51,668 bases of DNA, from the NCBI GenBank assembly GCA_024679565.1, contig JAIBDD010000020.1, positions 1 through 51,668 of the forward strand, read 5' to 3'. The translations under genes and the position numbers were made by a program. The notes under the pieces were generated by a model. The model made no database searches, was not told the DNA's origin, and saw only the letters and a list, made by a program, of their open reading frames with translations. This stretch comes from Bacteroidota bacterium (GTDB lineage: Bacteria > Bacteroidota > Bacteroidia > NS11-12g > UBA9320). Below are positions 49,525 through 51,668 of the stretch, piece after piece (within the stretch, counting starts at the first letter, position 1; each line of letters starts with the position of its first letter).

Positions 49525-50372
49525 TACAACATGTTAAATCTTACGTTCATATATGATTTAACCATCAAAGCAAGTTTCACATGGTCTTTCACTCGCACTC
49601 TAGTATCAAGTATTCTACTTGAGGGAGTGCGTTTTAGCTTTTTGAGCAGTTGCATGTAATATTTATATGCCGTATAAACACCGAATCGAGCAGTTTGAGG
49701 CAATTGAACGATGCCGACATAAGCTTCTTCAAAGTCTTTTTCTATGTCTTCGATAATTGCGGCTTTATTATCGGCGCTTAGGTTATTAAAATCAACGTTA
49801 GGAAAATAACTTCTGTTCAACACTTCAGAGTCCGCTTTAATATCACGTAAGAAATTGACCTTCTGAAAGGCTGATCCAAGCTTCATCGCGGAGGGTTTCA
49901 AGTGATCATAAAGTGATTGGTCTCCGTTTACAAATATTTTCAAACACATTAATCCAACAACATCGGCAGATCCATATATATACTGCTCATATTCTTCAAC
50001 TGATAGATAATCCAACTTGGTCAAGTCCATCCGCATGCTAGACATAAATGCTTTTACCAGATGTATATCGATGTTATATTCATGCAGCGTCGCTTGAAAA
50101 GCATGCAATACCGGATTAAGGCTTATTTTCTGAATAATCGCATCGTATAAATCCGCTTCAAACTTGTTAAATAATGCCTCCTGATCGTAGTCTAAAAAGG
50201 AGTCTACAATTTCGTCTGCCAGCCGCACAAACCCGTATATATTGTGAATATGAGATTGTATACTCGGATCCAACATAGATACAGAAGAGTAAAATGAAGT
50301 ACTGTACGCTTGAGTAACCGCCTGACTCGAAGAATTGGCTAGGTCACTATATGTTTGCATGTTTGAGTTCAT
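49524..50372 (-). CDS. crtB: phytoene synthase CrtB
   Basis: 282-aa enzyme that condenses two GGPP to phytoene. First Asp-rich motif: FVRLADEIVDSFLDYD; second: FLRDIKADSEVLNRSYFP. Also SFYSSVSMLDPSIQ at the N-terminus and GSADVVGLMCLKIF in the middle, typical of trans-isoprenyl synthases. The start ATG 50372 overlaps the end of crtI by 26 bases; ATG 50360 is an alternative with 14. Translational coupling with crtI is normal for this pathway. Confidence 0.93.
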   Translation of the reverse strand: MNSNMQTYSDLANSSSQAVTQAYSTSFYSSVSMLDPSIQSHIHNIYGFVRLADEIVDSFLDYDQEALFNKFEADLYDAIIQKISLNPVLHAFQATLHEYNIDIHLVKAFMSSMRMDLTKLDYLSVEEYEQYIYGSADVVGLMCLKIFVNGDQSLYDHLKPSAMKLGSAFQKVNFLRDIKADSEVLNRSYFPNVDFNNLSADNKAAIIEDIEKDFEEAYVGIVQLPQTARFGVYTAYKYYMQLLKKLKRTPSSRILDTRVRVKDHVKLALMVKSYMNVRFNML

Positions 50373-51668
50373 GTTTTACGTTTTTTAATATTTGATTAGC
50401 TGATATTTTACCTGAAATAAGTGCTGGAGGCACACCTGGTCCAGGAACGGTCAATTGGCCTGTAAAAAACAGGTTTTCGACTTTTTTACTTTTGATTTTC
50501 GGACGTAAGAAGGCCGTTTGTTTTAAGGTGTTCGCCATACCGTAAGCATTTCCTTTATAGGAATTGTATTGGCTTTTAAAATCATCTACACAAAACGATT
50601 TAGTGTAAATAACATGTTCTTTTAATGATTGGTTAGTCAATGTCTCTAAACGTGTCATAACCACGTCGAAGTAATGCGCACGCCTTTCTTCAGAATCTTC
50701 TATTCCTGGGGCAAGTGGAATTAAGAAAAATGCATTTTCCTTTCCAACTGGCGCCACTGAAGGATCTGTAATACTTGGGAAACAGGTATAAAATAAGGGG
50801 TTATCTGGCCAACTCGGTGTATCATAAATCTGCACGGCGTGCTGGTCAAAATCTTCGTCAAAAAATAAGTTATGATGACGAACGTTGGTTAGCTTCTTAT
50901 CAAATCCAACATAAAAGATAAGTGCTGACGGAGCAAATGTTCTTGAAGCCCAATAGTCTTCTTTATACATTCTGCTTTCCGGATTGAGTAACTGCTCTGT
51001 ATGGTGATAGTCTGCACCGCTAAGCACAACGTCACTGTATTCAATTAATCCATTGATTCTTAAACCTACAGCCGCATTGTCCTGTGTAATAATTTCTTCA
51101 ATCTGAGCATTGGTATGGAAGGTAACCCCCAACTCTTCTCCAAGTGCTACCATCGCCTCTACTATTTTGAACATGCCTCCCATTGGGTACCATGTGCCCA
51201 AAACCAGATCGGCATAATTCATGAAATTATAAAAAGCTGGCGTGTTCTCTGGTTTTGCTCCCAGAAATAGTACCGGAAATTCTAGTATTTTAATGAGTTT
51301 AGGATTGGTAAAATCCCTTCGAATGGCCGACCGTACGGTTGAAAAAAACTGGTTTACACGTGTTACGGTTTGAGGGGTAACTAATTCTAAAATAGAGTTT
51401 CCTGGTCTGTAGACCAGCTCGTCCATTGAAGCTTTATAATTGAACGCTGCACTATTAATAAACTTTTCAAGTTTAGAGGCTGACCCTGACTCGATGGAAT
51501 CAAACAACGCATATATTTCTTCAATCGACCCTGGAACCTCAACAGCTTCATTGTCTTCAAAAAAGACTTTATACGCCGGATTCAAACGAACCAATTCATA
51601 ATAATCAGCTGTCTTCTTTCCAAAATCATTAAAAAAACGTTCAAATATATCTGGCATCCAATACCAGC
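50347..51668 (-). CDS. crtI: phytoene desaturase CrtI (N-terminus beyond the window)
   Basis: 440 codons of a CrtI-type FAD-dependent phytoene desaturase. The frame runs without a start to the right edge, so about 50-60 N-terminal residues including the FAD Rossmann motif (GxGxxG) lie outside. The codons before the internal Met (WYWMPDIFERFF) match the conserved CrtI region, which shows that the Met is not the start. The C-terminus has the carotenoid motif LFFTGQLTVPGPGVPPALISGK. It makes lycopene or neurosporene from phytoene. First of the known crt genes in the operon. Confidence 0.93.
   Translation of the reverse strand, partial: WYWMPDIFERFFNDFGKKTADYYELVRLNPAYKVFFEDNEAVEVPGSIEEIYALFDSIESGSASKLEKFINSAAFNYKASMDELVYRPGNSILELVTPQTVTRVNQFFSTVRSAIRRDFTNPKLIKILEFPVLFLGAKPENTPAFYNFMNYADLVLGTWYPMGGMFKIVEAMVALGEELGVTFHTNAQIEEIITQDNAAVGLRINGLIEYSDVVLSGADYHHTEQLLNPESRMYKEDYWASRTFAPSALIFYVGFDKKLTNVRHHNLFFDEDFDQHAVQIYDTPSWPDNPLFYTCFPSITDPSVAPVGKENAFFLIPLAPGIEDSEERRAHYFDVVMTRLETLTNQSLKEHVIYTKSFCVDDFKSQYNSYKGNAYGMANTLKQTAFLRPKIKSKKVENLFFTGQLTVPGPGVPPALISGKISANQILKNVKHELKHANI

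Overview
The window comes from a low-GC member of the Bacteroidota, most likely a marine or aquatic Flavobacteriales (Cryomorphaceae / Crocinitomicaceae-like) bacterium. The evidence is indirect but consistent. Two proteins end in type A and one in type B (gliding-motility C-terminal) Type IX secretion signals. Several promoters fit the Bacteroidota TAnnTTTG box. Shine-Dalgarno sequences are mostly absent and TTG/GTG starts are common. Families typical of the phylum are present (START-like, DUF4199, HTH_34, a GldL-like membrane protein, luxC-type acyl-CoA reductase, flavobacterial carotenoid genes). No rRNA, tRNA, CRISPR array, IS element or phage gene was found, and no gene-free stretch exceeds about 250 bases.

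Layout. 1-1.2 kb (minus): NsrR-like Rrf2 regulator, lipoprotein cytochrome c and a 56-aa lipoprotein, probably the head of a nitrous-oxide-reductase (nos) operon whose nosZ would lie left of the window. 1.4-8 kb (plus): patatin-like membrane lipase, PhnP-like MBL hydrolase, free-methionine-(R)-sulfoxide reductase, AtoE-type transporter, polytopic membrane protein and the first MiaE, tightly packed. 8-10.4 kb (minus): GT39 glycosyltransferase and PAP2 phosphatase. 10.5-16.7 kb: START-like protein, then a run of uncharacterised membrane proteins around an HTH_34 regulator, ending with a diacylglycerol kinase. 16.8-24.3 kb: YkuK-type RNase H-like protein, acyl-CoA reductase, purC, an NHL/T9SS secreted protein, a DEAD-box helicase with a structured leader, the second MiaE and DinB. 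24.3-27.8 kb: T9SS type B protein, lipoproteins and a GldL-like protein. 27.8-35.9 kb (minus): operon prmA - 1478-aa unknown - plsY - clpS - ABC-F. 36.2-40.8 kb: T9SS type A adhesin-like protein, LuxR-type membrane regulator plus DUF4199, lipoprotein, lone YARHG protein. 41-48.4 kb: S9 peptidase, ChaN-like protein, membrane-anchored archaemetzincin, two convergent SulP transporters. 48.5-51.7 kb (minus): carotenoid operon crtI (cut by the window edge) - crtB - unknown - crtZ.

Most notable non-coding signal: four arrays of an 8-bp repeat (GGATTGAA and variants). Three start at, inside or directly after a stop codon between convergent genes and run in the sense direction of the upstream gene. 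Most units carry TGA and the period is 8, so a run of three units puts TGA in all three frames. Other candidates are mutually exclusive hairpins in the deaD leader, a perfect palindrome over the Rrf2 promoter, a structured gap before the first SulP gene, and the uncharacterised membrane-protein cluster at 11.5-16.3 kb.
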